Positions 1 through 14,004 of a DNA stretch of 64,000 bases are shown one piece after another. The translations under genes were made by a program, and so were the position numbers. Position 1 is the stretch's first letter; each line of letters begins with the position of its first letter. The notes below the pieces were generated by a model. That model saw only the letters and a program-made list of their open reading frames with translations, did no database searches and was not told the origin of the DNA. The DNA is from Hydractinia symbiolongicarpus (lineage: Eukaryota > Cnidaria > Hydrozoa > Anthoathecata > Hydractiniidae): contig NC_079886.1 in NCBI RefSeq assembly GCF_029227915.1, forward strand, positions 12,733,501 to 12,797,500, written 5' to 3'.

Positions 1-2494
1 TTTTGCAGTCTAATAAAGGCTTCACACGTAAATCACGTGGTTTCACCTGCCTGCGCAGGTTACCATTGACTAGTCCTTCCAGTCGCAATGCGCTACAACG
101 TCCCTAGTCGTTTTCATTGGCGAAGTTGCCTTAGAACACTCTTAACTACGTAAATCGTCCTATAAAGGCTGTAATATGGCCTTTTGCAATCTAGTAAAAG
201 CCTCGCACGTAAATCACGTGGTTTCACCTGCCTGCGCAGGTTACCATTGGACTAGTCCTTCCAGTCTCAATGCGCTCCAACGTCCCAAGTTGTTTTCATT
301 AGCGCCGTTGCCTTATAACACTCTTAACTACGTGCACAGTCTTATAAAGGCTGTAATATGGCCTTTTGGAGTCTAATAAAGGCCTCACACGTAAATCACG
401 TGGTTTCACCTTTCTGCGCAGGTTACCATTGGCCTAGTCCTTCCAGTCTCAATGCGCTACAATGTTCCTAGTCGTTGTCATTGCCGAATTTGCCTTACAA
501 CACTCTTAACTACGTGCACAGTGCTATAAAGGCTGTAATATGGCCTTTTGCAATCTAGTAAAAGCCTCGCACGTAAATCGCGTGGTTCCATCTGCCTGCG
601 CAGGTTACCATTGGACTATTCCTTCCAGTCTCATTGCACTACAACGTTCCAAGTGGTTTTCCTCAGCGCTGTGGCCTTAGAACTCTCTTAACTATGTGCA
701 CAGTCCAATAAAGGCCGTAATATGGCCTTTTGCAGTCTAATAAAGGCTTCACACGTAAATCACGTGGTTTCACCTGCCTGCGCAGGTTACCATTGGACTA
801 TTCCTTCCAGTCTCATTGCACTACAACGTTCCGAGTGGTTTTCCTCAGCGCTGTAGCCTTAGAACTCTCTTAACTATGTGCACAGTCCAATAAAGGCCGT
901 AATATGGCCTTTTGCAGTCTAATAAAGGCTTCACACGTAAATCACGTGGTTTCACCTGCCTGCGAAGGTTACCATTGGACTAACCGTTCCAGTCTCAATG
1001 CGCTCCAACGTCCCAAGTTGTTTTCATTAGCGCCGTTGCCTTACAACACTCTTAACTACGTGCACAGTCCTATAAAGGCTGTAATATGGCCTTTTGGAGT
1101 CTAATAAAGGCCTCACACGTAAATCACGTGGTTTCACCTTTCTGCGCAGGTTACCATTGGCCTAGTCCTTCCAGTCTCAATGCGCTACAACGTTCCTAGT
1201 CGTTTTCCTCAGCGCTGTGGCCTTACAACACTCTTAACTACGTGCACAGTCCTATAAAGACCGTAATATACCTTTTTGCAGTCCCATAGAGTCCGCACAC
1301 GTAAATCACGTGGTTCCATCTGCCTGCGCAGGTTACCATTGGACTATTCCTGCCAGTCTCAATGCACTACAACGTTCCAAGTGGTTTTCCTCAGCGCTGT
1401 GGCCTTACAACACTCTTAACTACGTGCACAGACCTATAAAGGGTGTAATATGGCCTTTGGCAGTCTAACAAAAGCCTCACACGTAAATCTCGTGGTTCCG
1501 TCTGCCTGCGCAGGTTACCATTGGACTATTCCTGCCAGTCTCAATGCACTACAACGTTCCAAGTGGTTTTCTTTAGCGCCATGGGCTTAGAACACTCTTA
1601 ACTACGTGCACAGTCCTATAAAGACAGTAATATACCTTTTTGCAGTCCAATAAAGGCCGCACACGTAAATCACGCGGTTTCAGCTGCCTGCACTAGTTAC
1701 TATTGGACTAGCCGTTCCAGTCTCAATGCGCTCCAACGTTCCAAGTTGTTTTCATTAGCGCCGTTGCCTTAGAACACTCTTAACTACGTGAACAGTCATA
1801 TAAAGGCTGTAATATGGCCTTTTGCAGTCTAATAAAGGCTTCACACGTAAATCACGTGGTTTCACCTGCCTGCGAAGGTTACCATTGGACTAGCCGTTCC
1901 AGTCTCAATGCGCTCCCACGTTCCAAGTTGTTTTCATTCGCACCATGGCCTTAGAACACTCTTAACTACGTGCACAGTCATATAAAGGCTGTAATATGGC
2001 CTTATGCAGTCTAATAAAGGCTTCACACGTAAATCACGTGGTTTCACCTGCCTGCAAAGGTTACCATTGGCCTAGTCATTCCAGTCTCAATGCACTACAA
2101 CGTTCCAAGTGGTTTTCCTCAGCGCTGTGGCCTTACAACACTCTTAACTACGTGCACAGTCCTATAAAGGCTGTAATATGGCCTTTTGCAGTCTAACAAA
2201 AGCCTCACACGTAAATCTCGTGGTTCCGTCTGCCTGCGCAGGTTACCATTGGACTGTTCCTTCTAGTCTCGATGCACTACAACGTTCCAAGTGGTTTTCT
2301 TTAGCGCCATGGCCTTAGAACACTCTTAACTACGTGCACAGTCCTATAAAGACAGTAATATACCTTTTTGCAGTCCAATAAAGGCCGCACACGTAAATCA
2401 CGCGGTTTCAGCTGCCTGCACTAGTTACCATTGGACTAGCCGTTCCAGTCTCAATGCGCTCCAACGATCCAAGTTGTTTTCATTAGCGCCATGG

Positions 2495-4499
2495 CCTTAG
2501 AACACTCTTAACTACGTGCACAGTCATATAAAGGCTGTAATATGGCCTTTTGCAGTCTAATAAAGGCTTCACACGTAAATCACGTGGTTTCACCTGCCTG
2601 CGAAGGTTACCATTGGCCTAATCCTTCCAGTCTCAATGCGCTACAACGTCTCTAGTCGTTTTCATTGGCGAAGTTGCCTTAGAACACTCTTAACTACGTG
2701 CACAGTCCAATAAAGGGTGTATAGCCTTTTGCAGTCTAACAAAGGCCTCACACGTAAATCACGTGGTTCCATCTGCCTGTGCAGGTTACCATTGGCCTAG
2801 TCCTTCCAGTCTCAATGCACTACAACGTCCCAATTCATTTTCCTTAGCGCCGTCGCTTTAGAACACTCTTAACTACGTGAATTATCCTATAAAGGCTGTA
2901 ATATGGCCTTTTGCAATCTAGTAAAAGCCTCGCACGTAAATCACGTGGTTTCACCTGCCTGCGCCGGTTACCATTGGACTAGTCCTTCCAGTCTCAATGC
3001 GCTACAACATCCCAAGTCGTTTTCATTAGCGCCGTTGCCTTAGAACACTCTTAACTACGTGCACAGTCATATAAAGGCCGTAATATGGCCTTTTGCAGTC
3101 TAATAAAGGCTTCACACGTAAATCACGTGGTTTCACCTGCCTGCGCAGGTTACCATTGGACTATCCGTTCCAGTCTCAATGCGCTGCAACGTCCCAAGTG
3201 GTTTTCATTAGCGCCGTTGCCTTAGAACACTTTTAACTACGTGCACAGTCATATAAAGGCCGTAATATGGCCTTTTGCAGTCTAATAAAGGCTTCACACG
3301 TAAATCACGTGGTTTCACCTGCCTGCGCAGGTTACCATTGGACTATCCGTTCCAGTCTCAATGCGCTGCAACGTCCCAAGTGGTTTTCATTAGCGCCGTT
3401 GCCTTAGAACACTCTTAACTACGTGAACAGTCATATAAAGGCTGTAATATGGCCTTTTGCAGTCTAAGAAAGGCTTCACACGTAAATCATGTGGTTTCAC
3501 CTGCCTGCGCAGGTTACCATTGGACTAGCCGTTCCAGTCTCAATGCGCTCCAACTTACCAAGCCGTTTTCATTTGCGCCGTTGCCTTAGAACACTCTTAA
3601 CTACGTGCACAGTCATATAAAGGCTGTAATATGGCCTTTTGCAGTCTAATAAAGGCTTCACACGTAAATCACGTGGTTTCACCTGCCTGCGAAGGTTACC
3701 ATTGGCCTAATCCTTCCAGTCTCAATGCGCTACAACGTCTCTAGTCGTTTTCATTGGCGAAGTTGCCTTAGAACACTCTTAACTACGTGCACAGTCCAAT
3801 AAAGGGTGTATAGCCTTTTGCAGTCTAACAAAGGCCTCACACGTAAATCACGTGGTTCCATCTGCCTGTGCAGGTTACCATTGGCCTAGTCCTTCCAGTC
3901 TCAATGCACTACAACGTCCCAATTCATTTTCCTTAGCGCCGTCGCTTTAGAACACTCTTAACTACGTGAATCGTCCTATAAAGGCTGTAATATGGCCTTT
4001 TGCAATCTAGTAAAAGCCTCGCACGTAAATCACGTGGTTTCACCTGCCTGCGCCGGTTACCATTGGACTAGTCCTTCCAGTCTCAATGCGCTAAAACATC
4101 CCAAGTCGTTTTCATTAGCGCCGTTGCCTTAGAACACTCTTAACTACGTGCACAGTCATATAAAGGCCGTAATATGGCCTTTTGCAGTCTAATAAAGGCT
4201 TCACACGTAAATCACGTGGCTTCACCTGCCTGCGCAGGTTACCATTGGACTATCCGTTCCAGTCTCAATGCGCTGCAACGTCCCAAGTGGTTTTCATTAG
4301 CGCCGTTGCCTTAGAACACTTTTAACTACGTGCACAGTCATATAAAAGCCGTAATATGGCCTTTTGCAGTCTAATAAAGGCTTCACACGTAAATCACGTG
4401 GTTTCACCTGCCTGCGCAGGTTACCATTGGACTATCCGTTCCAGTCTCAATGCGCTGCAACGTCCCAAGTGGTTTTCATTAGCGCCGTTGCCTTAGAAC
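2495..4499 (+). repeat. 1089-bp-period duplication (six monomers)
   Basis: The segment 2495-3410 recurs at 3584-4499, offset 1089 bp (six monomers, one shortened by the GGGTGTATAGCC tail). Shared private bases include GTCTCTAGTCG (2648 and 3737 regions), CCCAATTCATTTTCC and CGCTGCAACG. One non-matching monomer (about 3411-3583, with GTCTAAGAAAGG) separates the copies. Confidence 0.8.
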
Positions 4500-4984
4500 A
4501 CTTTTAACTACGTGCACAGTCATATAAAGGCCGTAATATGGCCTTTTGCAATCTAGTAAAAGCCTCGCACGTAAATCACGTGGTTTCACCTGCCTGCGCA
4601 GGTTACCATTGGACTAGTCCTTCCAGTCTCAATGAGCTACAACGTCCCAAGTCGTTTTCATTAGCGCCGTTGCCTTAGAACACTCTTAACTACGTGAACA
4701 GTCATATAAAGGCTGTAATATGCCTTTTGCAGTCTAATAAAGGCTTCACACGTAAATCACGTGGTTTCACCTGCCTGCGAAGGTTACCATTGGACTAGCC
4801 GTTCCAGTCTCAATGCGCTCCAACGTCCCAAGTTGTTTTCATTAGCGCCGTTGCCTTACAACACTCTTAACTACGTGCACAGTCCTATAAAGGCTGTAAT
4901 ATGGCCTTTTGGAGTCTAATAAAGGCCTCACACGTAAATCACGTGGTTTCACCTTTCTGCGCAGGTTACCATTGGCCTAGTCCT

Positions 4985-6590
4985 TCCAGTCTCAATGCGC
5001 TACAACGTCCCTAGTCGTTTTCATTGCCGAATTTGCCTTACAACAGTCTTAACTACGTGCACAGTGCTATAAAGGCTGTATTATGGCCTTTTGCAGTCTA
5101 ATAAAGACTTGACACGTAAATCACGTGGTTTCACCTGCCTGCGCAAGTTTCCATTGCACTAGACGCTCCAGTCTCAATGCGCTACAACGTTCTAAGTCGT
5201 TTTCATTGGCGCCGTTGCCTTACAACACTCTTAACTACGTGCACAGTCCAATAAAGGGTGTAATATAGCCTTTTGCAGTCTAATAAAGTCCTCACACGAA
5301 AATCACGTGCTTTCACCTGCCTGCGCAGGTTACCATTGGACTAGTCCTTCCAGTCACAATGCGCTACAACGTCCCAAGTCGTTTTCATTAGCACCGTTGC
5401 CGTACAACACTCTTAACTACGTGCACAGTCCTATAAAGACCGTAATATACCTTTTTGCTGTCCAATAAAGTCCGCACACGTAAATCACGTGGTTCCATCT
5501 GCCTGCGCAGGTTACCATTGGACTATTCCTGCCAGTCTCAATGCGCTACAACGTCCCAAGTCGTTTTTATTAGCGCCGCTGCCTTACAACACTCTTAACT
5601 GCGTGCACAGACCTATAAAGGCTGTAATATGGCGTTTTGCAGTCTAATAAAGGCCTTGCACGTGAATCACGTGGTTTCACCTGCCTGCGCAGGTTACCAT
5701 TGGACTATTCCTTCCTGTCTCAATGCACTACAACGTTCCAAGTAGTTTTCCTCAGCGCTGTGGCCTTATAACTCTCTTAACTATGTGCACAGTCCTATAA
5801 AGGCCGTAATATGGCTTTTTGCAGTCTAATAAAGGCTTCACACGTAAATCACGTGTTTTCACCTGCCTGCGCAGGTTACCATTGGACTTGTCGTTCCAGT
5901 CTCAATGCGCTACAACGTCCCCAGTCGTTTTCATTGCCGAATTTGCCTTACAACACTCTTAACTACGTGCACAGTGCAATAAAGGCTGTAATATGGCCTT
6001 TTGCAGTCTAATAAAGGCTTCACACGTAAATCACGTGGTTTCACCTGCCTGCGCAAGTTTCCATTGCACTAGACGCTCCAGTCTCAATGCGCTACAACGT
6101 TCAAAGTCGTTTTCATTGGCGCCGTTGCCTTAGAACACTCTTAACTACGTGCACAGTCCAATAAAGGATGTAATATAGCCTTTTGCACTCTAATAAAGTC
6201 CTCACACGAAAATCACGTGGTTTCACCTGCCTGCACAGGTTACCATTGGACTAGTCCTTCCAGTCACAATGCGCTACAACGTCCCAAGTCGTTTTCATTA
6301 GCACCGTTGCCTTACAACACTCTTAACTACGTGCACAGTCCTATAAAGACCGTAATATACCTTTTTGCTGTCCAATAAAGTCCGCACACGTAAATCACGT
6401 GGTTCCATCTGCCTGCGCAGGTTACCATTGGACTATTCCTGCCAGTCTCAATGCGCTACAACGTCCCAAGTCGTTTTTATTAGCGCCGCTGCCTTACAAC
6501 ACTCTTAACTGCGTGCACAGACCTATAAAGGCTGTAATATGGCGTTTTGCAGTCTAATAAAGGCCTTGCACGTGAATCACGTGGTTTCAC
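4985..6590 (+). repeat. 910-bp tandem repeat (five monomers)
   Basis: The segment 4985-5680 recurs at 5895-6590. Shared markers are TAGACGCTCC, CACGAAAATCACGTG, the TTTTTGCTGTCC head and GGCCTTGCACGTGAATCACG (about 5652 and 6562). The order is D tail, F, G, H/K hybrid, L head. Confidence 0.75.
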
Positions 6591-6896
6591 CTTTCTGCGC
6601 AGGTTACCATTGGACTAGCCGTTCCAGTCTCAATGCGCTACAACGTCCCTAGTCGTTTTCATTGCCGAATTTGCCTTAGAACACTCTTAACTACGTGAAT
6701 CGTCCTACAAAGGCTGTAATATGGCCTTTTGCAATCTAGTAAAAGCCTCGCACGTAAATCACGTGGTTTCACCTGCCTGCGCAGGTTACCATTGGACTAG
6801 TCCTTCCAGTCTCAATGAGCTACAACGTCCCAAGTCGTTTTCATTAGCGCCGTTGCCTTAGAACACTCTTAACTACGTGAACAGTCATATAAAGGC

Positions 6897-9800
6897 TGTA
6901 ATATGGCCTTTTGCAGTCTAATAAAGGCTTCACACGTAAATCACGTGGTTTCACCTGCCTGCGAAGGTTACCATTGGACTAGCCGTTCCAGTCTCAATGC
7001 GCTCCAACGTCCCAAGTTGTTTTCATTAGCGCCGTTGCCTTACAACACTCTTAACTACGTGCACAGTCCTATAAAGGCTGTAATATGGCCTTTTGGAGTC
7101 TAATAAAGGCCTCACACGTAAATCACGTGGTTTCACCTTTCTGCGCAGGTTACCATTGGCCTAGTCCTTCCAGTCTCAATGCGCTACAACGTCCCTAGTC
7201 GTTTTCATTGCCGAATTTGCCTTACAACACTCTTAACTACGTGCACAGTGCTATAAAGGCTGTAATATGGCCTTTTGCAGTCTAATAAAGGCTTGACACG
7301 TAAATCACGTGGTTTCACCTGCCTGCGCAAGTTTCCATTGCACTAGACGCTCCAGTCTCAATGCGCTACAACGTTCTAAGTCGTTTTCATTGGCGCCGTT
7401 GCCTTAGAACACTCTTAACTACGTGCACAGTCCAATAAAGGGTGTAATATAGCCTTTTGCAGTCTAATAAAGTCCTCACACGAAAATCACGTGCTTTCAC
7501 CTGCCTGCGCAGGTTACCATTGGACTAGTCCTTCCAGTCTCAATGCGCTACAACGTCCCAAGTCGTTTTCATTAGCACCGTTGCCTTACAACACTCTTAA
7601 CTACGTGCACAGTCCTATAAAAACCGTAATATACCTTTTTGCTGTCCAATAAAGGCCGCACACGTAAATCACGCGGTTTCAGCTGCCTGCACTAGTTACC
7701 ATTGGACTAGTCCTTCCATTCTCAATGCGCTACAACGTCCCAAGTCGTTTTTATTAGCGCCGCTGCCTTACAACACTCTTAACTGCGTGCACAGTCCTAT
7801 AAAGGCTGTAATATGGCGTTTTGCAGTCTAATAAAGGCCTTGCACGTAAATCACGTGGTTTCACCTGCCTGCGCAGGTTACCATTGGACTATTCCTTCCT
7901 GTCTCAATGCACTACAACGTTCCAAGTGGTTTTCCTCAGCGCTGTGGCCTTAGAACTCTCTTAACTATGTGCACAGTCCTATAAAGGCCGTAATATGGCT
8001 TTTTGCAGTCTAATAAAGGCTTCACACGTAAATCACGTGTTTTCACCTGCCTGCGCAGGTTACCATTGGACTTGTCGTTCCAGTCTCAATGCGCTACAAC
8101 GTCCCTAGTCGTTTTCATTGCCGAATTTGCCTTACAACACTCTTAACTACATGCACAGTGCAATAAAGGCTGTAATATGGCCTTTTGCAGTCTAATAAAG
8201 TCCTTACACGAAAATCACGTGGTTTCACCTGCCTGCACAGGTTAGCATTGGACTAGTCCTTCCAGTCTCAATGCGCTACAACGTCCCAAGTCGTCTTCAT
8301 TAGCGCCGTTGCCTTACAACACTCTTAACTACGTGCACAGTCCTATAAAGACCGTAATATACCTTTTTGCAGTCCAATAAAGTCCGCACACGTAAATCAC
8401 GTGGTTCCATCTGCCTGCGCAGGTTACCATTGGACTATTCCTTCTAGTCTCGATGCACTACAACGTTCCAAGTCGTTTTCATTAGCGCCGCTGCCTTACA
8501 ACACTCCTAAATACGTGCACAGTCCTATAAAGGCTGCAATATGGCCTTTTGCAGTCTAATAAAAACCTCGCACGTCAATCACGCGGTTTCACCTGTCTGC
8601 GCAGGTTACCATTGGACTAGTCCTTCCATTCTCAATGCGCTACAACGTCCCAAGTCGTTTTTATTAGCGCCGCTGCCTTACAACATTCTTAACTGCGTGC
8701 GCAGTCCTATAAAGGCTGTAATATGGCCTTTTGCAGTCTAATAAAGGCCTTGCACGTAAATCACGTGGTTTCACCTGCCTGCGCAGGTTACCATTGGAAT
8801 ATTCCTTCCAGTCTCAATGCACTACAACGTTCCAAGTGGTTTTCCTTAGCGCTGTGGCCTTAGAACTCTCTTAACTATGTGCACAGTCCTATAAAGGCCG
8901 TAATATGGCTTTTTGCAGTCTAATAAAGGCTTCACACGTAAATCACGTGTTTTCACCTGCCTGCGCAGGTTACCATTGGACTTGTCGTTCCAGTCAAAAA
9001 ATGCTCTACCACGTCCCAAGTTGTTTTCATTAGCGCCGTTGCCTTAAAACACTCTTAATTACGTGCACAGTCATATAAAGGCTGTAATATGGTCTTTTGC
9101 AGTCTAATAAAAGCCTCACACGTAAATCGCGTGGTTCCATCTGCCTGCGCAGGTTACCATTGGACTATTCCTTCCAGTCTCATTGCACTACAACGTTCCA
9201 AGTGATTTTCCCCAGCGCTGTGGCCTTAGAACTCTCTTAACTATGTGCACAGTCCAATAAAGGCCGTAATATGGCCTTTTGCAGTCTAATAAAGGCTTCA
9301 CACGTAAATCACGTGGTTTCACCTGCCTCCGCAGCTTACCATTGACTAGTCCTTCCAGTCTCAATGCGCTACAACGTCCCTAGTCGTTTTTATTGGCGAA
9401 GTTGCCTTAGAACACCCTTAACTACGTGAATCGTCCTATAAAGGCTGTAATATGGCGTTTTGCAGTCTAATAAAGGCCTTGCATGTAAATCACGTGGTTT
9501 CACCTGCCTGCGCAGGTTACCATTGGACTAGTCCTTCCAGTCTCAATGCGCTCCAACGTCCCAAGTTGTTTTCATTAGCGCCGTTGCCTTACAACACTCT
9601 TAACTACGTGCACAGTCCTATAAAGGCTGTAATATGGCCTTTTGGAGTCTAATAAAGGCCTCACTAGTAAATCACGTGGTTTCACCTTTCTGCGCAGGTT
9701 ACCATTGGCCTAGTCCTTCCAGTCTCAATGCGCTACAACGTCCCTAGTCGTTTTCATTGCCGAATTTGCATTACAACACTCTTAAATATGTGCACAGTGT

Positions 9801-10410
9801 TATAAAGGCTGTAATATGGCCTTTTGCACTCTAATAAAGGCTTCACACGTAAATCACGTGGTTTCACCTGCCTGCGCAAGTTTCCATTGCACTAGACGCT
9901 CCAGTCTCAATGCGCTACAACGTTCAAAGTCGTTTTTATTAGCGCCGCCGCCTTACAACACTCTTAACTGCGTGCACAGTCCTATAAAGGCCGTAATATG
10001 GCTTTTTGCAGTCTAATAAAGGCTTCACACGTAAATCACGTGTTTTCACCTGCCTGCGCAGGTTACCATTGGACTTGTCGTTCCAGTCTCAATGCGCTAC
10101 CACGTCCCAAGTTGTTTTCATTAGCGCCGTTGCCTTAAAACACTCTTAACTACGTGCACAGTCATATAAAGGCTGTAATATGGCCTTTTGCAGTCTAATA
10201 AAAGCCTCACACGTAAATCACCTGGTTCCATCTGCCTGCGCAGGTTACCATTGGACTATTCCTTCCAGTCTCATTGCACTACAACGTTCCAAGTGATTTT
10301 CCTCAGCGCTGTGGCCTTAGAACTCTCTTAACTATGTGCACAGTCCAATAAAGGCCGTAATATGGCATTTTGCAGTCTAATAAAGGCTTCACACGTAAAT
10401 CACGTGGTTT
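6897..10410 (+). repeat. Long-order block, copy 1
   Basis: This block aligns with 11809-16595 in steps of constant offset: 4912 bp to about 7650, 5276 bp to about 8170, 5458 bp to about 8450, 5640 bp to about 9290 and 6186 bp beyond. Each step is a multiple of 182 bp, so copy 1 lacks H+I, F, J and then three monomers that copy 2 has. Private markers shared with copy 2 are the AAAAAATGCTC stretch near 8995, GTCCTTACACG near 8205, CCTCCGCAGC near 9327 and CACTAGTAAATCACG near 9663. Confidence 0.8.
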
Positions 10411-12184
10411 CACCTGCCTCCGCAGCTTACCATTGACTAGTCTTTCCAGTCTCAATGCGCTACAATGTCCCTAGTCGTTTTTATTGGCGAAGTTGCCTTA
10501 GAACACCCTTAACTACGTGAATCGTCCTATAAAGGCTGTAATATGGCCTTTTGCAATCTAGTAAAAGCCTCGCACGTAAATCACGTGGTTTCACCTGCCT
10601 GCGCAGGTTACCATTGGACTAGTCCTTCCAGTCTCAATGCGCTCAAACGTCCCTAGTCGTTGTCATTGCCGAATTTGCCTTACAACATTCTTAACTACGT
10701 GCACGGTGCTATAAAGGCTGTAATATGGCCTTTTGCAGTCTAATAAAAGCCTCGCACGTAAATCGCGTGGTTCCATCTGCCTGCGCAGGTTACCATTGGA
10801 CTATTCCTTCCAGTCTCATTGCACTACAACGTTCCAAGTGGTTTTCCTCAGCGCTGTGGCCTTAGAACTCTCTTAACTATGTGCACAGTCCAATAAAGGC
10901 CGTAATATGGCCTTTTGCAGTCTAATAAAGGCTTCACACGTAAATCACGTGGTTTCACCTGCCTGCGCAGGTTACCATTGCCTAGTCCTTCCAGTCTCAA
11001 TGCGCTACAACGTCCCTAGTCGTTTTCATTGGCGAAGTTGCCTTAGAACACTCTTAACTACGTGAATCGTCCTATAAAGGCTGTAATATGGCCTTTTGCA
11101 ATCTAGTAAAAGCCTCGCACGTAAATCACGTGGTTTCACCTGCCTGCGCAGGTTACCATTGGACTAGTCCTTCCAGTCTCAATGCGCTACAACGTCCCAA
11201 GTCGTTTTCATTAGCGCCGTTGCCTTAGAACACTCTTAACTACGTGAACAGTCATATAAAGGCTGTAATATGGTCTTTTGCAGTCTAATAAAGGCTTCAC
11301 ACGTAAATCACGTGGTTTCACCTGCCTGCGCAGGTTACCATTGCCTAGTCCTTCAAGTCTCAATGCGCTCCAACGTCCCAAGTTGTTTTCATTAGCGCCG
11401 TTGCCTTACAACACTCTTAACTACGTGCACAGTCTTATAAAGGCTGTAATATTGCCTTTTGGAGTTTAATAAAGGCCTCACACGTAAATCACGTGGTTTC
11501 ACCTTTCTGCGCAGGTTACCATTGGCCTAGTCCTTCCAGTCTCAATGCGCTACAATGTCCCTAGTCGTTGTCATTGCCGAATTTGCCTTACAACACTCTT
11601 AACTACGTGCACAGTGCTATAAAGGCTGTAATATGGCCTTTTGCAATCTAGTAAAAGCCTGGCACGTAAATCGCGTGGTTCCATCTGCCTGCGCAGGTTA
11701 CCATTGGACTATTCCTTCCAGTCTAATTACACTACAACGTTCCAAGTGGTTTTCCTCAGCGCTGTGGCCTTAGAACTCTCTTAACTATGTGCACAGTCCA
11801 ATAAAGGCCGTAATATGGCCTTTTGCAGTCTAATAAAGGCTTCACACGTAAATCACGTGGTTTCACCTGCCTGCGAAGGTTACCATTGGACTAGCCGTTC
11901 CAGTCTCAATGCGCTCCAACGTCCCAAGTTGTTTTCATTAGCGCCGTTGCCTTACAACACTCTTAACTACGTGCACAGTCCTATAAAGGCTGTAATATGG
12001 CCTTTTGGAGTCTAATAAAGGCCTCACACGTAAATCACGTGGTTTCACCTTTCTGCGCAGGTTACCATTGGCCTAGTCCTTCCAGTCTCAATGCGCTACA
12101 ACGTCCCTAGTCGTTTTCATTGCCGAATTTGCCTTACAACAATCTTAACTACGTGCACAGTGCTATAAAGGCTGTAATATGGCC

Positions 12185-12366
12185 TTTTGCAGTCTAATAA
12201 AGGCTTGACACGTAAATCACGTGGTTTCACCTGCCTGCGCAAGTTTCCATTGCACTAGACGCTCCAGTCTCAATGCGCTACAACGTTCTAAGTCGTTTTC
12301 ATTGGCGCCGTTACCTTAGAACACTCTTAACTACGTGCACAGTCCAATAAAGGGTGTAATATAGTC
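12185..12366 (+). repeat. Monomer subfamily F (reference copy)
   Basis: A 182-bp unit with GCGCAAGTTTCCATTGCAC then TAGACGCTCC, which breaks the central palindrome. The middle reads GTTCTAAGTCG or GTTCAAAGTCG then CATTGGCGCCG, and the tail CCAATAAAGGGTGTAATATAG. Follows D and precedes G in the long order. Forms the left flank of all three inverted segments. Confidence 0.8.
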
Positions 12367-12548
12367 TTTTGCAGTCTAATAAAGTCCTCACACGAAAATC
12401 ACGTGCTTTCACCTGCCTGCGCAGGTTACCATTGGACTAGTCCTTCCAGTCTCAATGCGCTACAACGTCCCAAGTCGTTTTCATTAGCACCGTTGCCTTA
12501 CAACACTCTTAACTACGTGCACAGTCCTATAAAGACCGTAATATACCT
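12367..12548 (+). repeat. Monomer subfamily G (reference copy)
   Basis: A 182-bp unit with AATAAAGTCCTCACACGAAAATCACGTG, split here as AATAAAGTCCTC and CACGAAAATCACGTG, then GGACTAGTCC, CATTAGCACCG and the tail CCTATAAAGACCGTAATATACC. The tail change TATGGCC to TATACCT is shared with I. Confidence 0.8.
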
Positions 12549-12730
12549 TTTTGCTGTCCAATAAAGTCCGCACACGTAAATCACGTGGTTCCATCTGCCT
12601 GCGCAGGTTACCATTGGACTATTCCTGCCAGTCTCAATGCACTACAACGTTCCAAGTGGTTTTCCTCAGCGCTGTGGCCTTACAACACTCTTAACTACGT
12701 GCACAGTCCTATAAAGGCTGTAATATGGCC
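12549..12730 (+). repeat. Monomer subfamily H (reference copy)
   Basis: A 182-bp unit with head GTCCAATAAAGTCCGCACACG, GGTTCCATCTGCC, GGACTATTCCTGCC, GTGGTTTTCCTCAGCGCTG and CCTTACAACAC. Its tail returns to TATAAAGGCTGTAATATGG. It lies between G and I. Confidence 0.8.
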
Positions 12731-12912
12731 TTTTGCAGTCTAACAAAAGCCTCACACGTAAATCTCGTGGTTCCATCTGCCTGCGCAGGTTACCATTGGA
12801 CTGTTCCTTCTAGTCTCGATGCACTACAACGTTCCAAGTGGTTTTCTTTAGCGCCATGGCCTTAGAACACTCTTAACTACGTGCACAGTCCTATAAAGAC
12901 CGTAATATACCT
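12731..12912 (+). repeat. Monomer subfamily I (reference copy)
   Basis: A 182-bp unit with GTCTAACAAAAGCC, AATCTCGTGG (CTCGTG in place of CACGTG), GGACTGTTCCTTCTAGTCTC, GATGCAC and TTTCTTTAGCGCCATGGCC. The tail is AAAGACCGTAATATACC or AAAGACAGTAATATACC. It lies between H and J. Confidence 0.8.
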
Positions 12913-14004
12913 TTTTGCTGTCCAATAAAGGCCGCACACGTAAATCACGCGGTTTCAGCTGCCTGCACTAGTTACCATTGGACTAGTCCTTCCATTCTCA
13001 ATGCGCTACAACGTCCCAAGTCGTTTTTATTAGCGCCGCTGCCTTACAACACTCTTAACTGCGTGCACAGTCCTATAAAGGCTGTAATATGGCGTTTTGC
13101 AGTCTAATAAAGGCCTTGCACGTAAATCACGTGGTTTCACCTGCCTGCGCAGGTTACCATTGGACTATTCCTTCCTGCCTCAATGCACTACAACGTTCCA
13201 AGTGGTTTTCCTCAGCGCTGTGGCCTTAGAACTCTCTTAACTATGTGAACAGTCCTATAAAGGCCGTAATATGGCTTTTTGCAGTCTAATAAAGGCTTCA
13301 CACGTAAATCACGTGTTTTCACCTGCCTGCGCAGGTTACCATTGGACTTGTCGTTCCAGTCTCAATGCGCTACAACGTCCCTAGTCGTTTTCATTGCCGA
13401 ATTTGCCTTACAACACTCTTAACTACATGCACAGTGCAATAAAGGCTGTAATATGGCCTTTTGCAGTCTAATAAAGGCTTCACACGTAAATCACGTGGTT
13501 TCACCTGCCTGCGCAAGTTTCCATTGCACTAGACGCTCCAGTCTCAATGCGCTACAACGTTCAAAGTCGTTTTCATTGGCGCCGTTGCCTTAGAACACTC
13601 TTAACTACGTGCACAGTCCAATAAAGGGTGTAATATAGCCTTTTGCAGTCTAATAAAGTCCTTACACGAAAATCACGTAGTTTCACCTGCCTGCACAGGT
13701 TAGCATTGGACTAGTCCTTCCAGTCTCAATGCGCTACAACGTCCCAAGTCGTCTTCATTAGCGCCGTTGCCTTACAACACTCTTAACTACGTGCACAGTC
13801 CTATAAAAACCGTAATATACCTTTTTGCAGTCCAATAAAGTCCGCACACGTAAATCACGTGGTTCCATCTGCCTGCGCAGGTTACCATTGGACTATTCCT
13901 TCTAGTCTCGATGCACTACAACGTTCCAAGTGGTTTTCTTTAGCGCCATGGCCTTAGAACACTCTTAACTACGTGCACAGTCCTATAAAGACCGTAATAT
14001 ACCT

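Noticed and set aside
9660-9675. ACTAGT sites as recombinase or attachment sites
   Set aside because: ACTAGT recurs through ordinary satellite variants (GGACTAGTCC, CACTAGTAAATC) and has no flanking integrase gene or foreign insert.
11880-11960. RNA polymerase III B-box-like word CGTTCCAGTC followed by TTTT
   Set aside because: The word has one mismatch to GGTTCGANTC at a core position and no convincing A-box at the right distance. It occurs only because the monomer repeats, so a tRNA-derived origin is not supported.
11815-12015. Recurring 66-codon open frame starting ATGGCCTTTTGC, seen dozens of times on the + strand
   Set aside because: It exists because C- and K-like monomers lack stops in one frame and 182 is not a multiple of three, so the frame meets a TAA 19 bp into the next monomer. 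Its residues vary with the subfamily, indels break it freely, and it has no recognisable domain or ribosome-binding or splice context.
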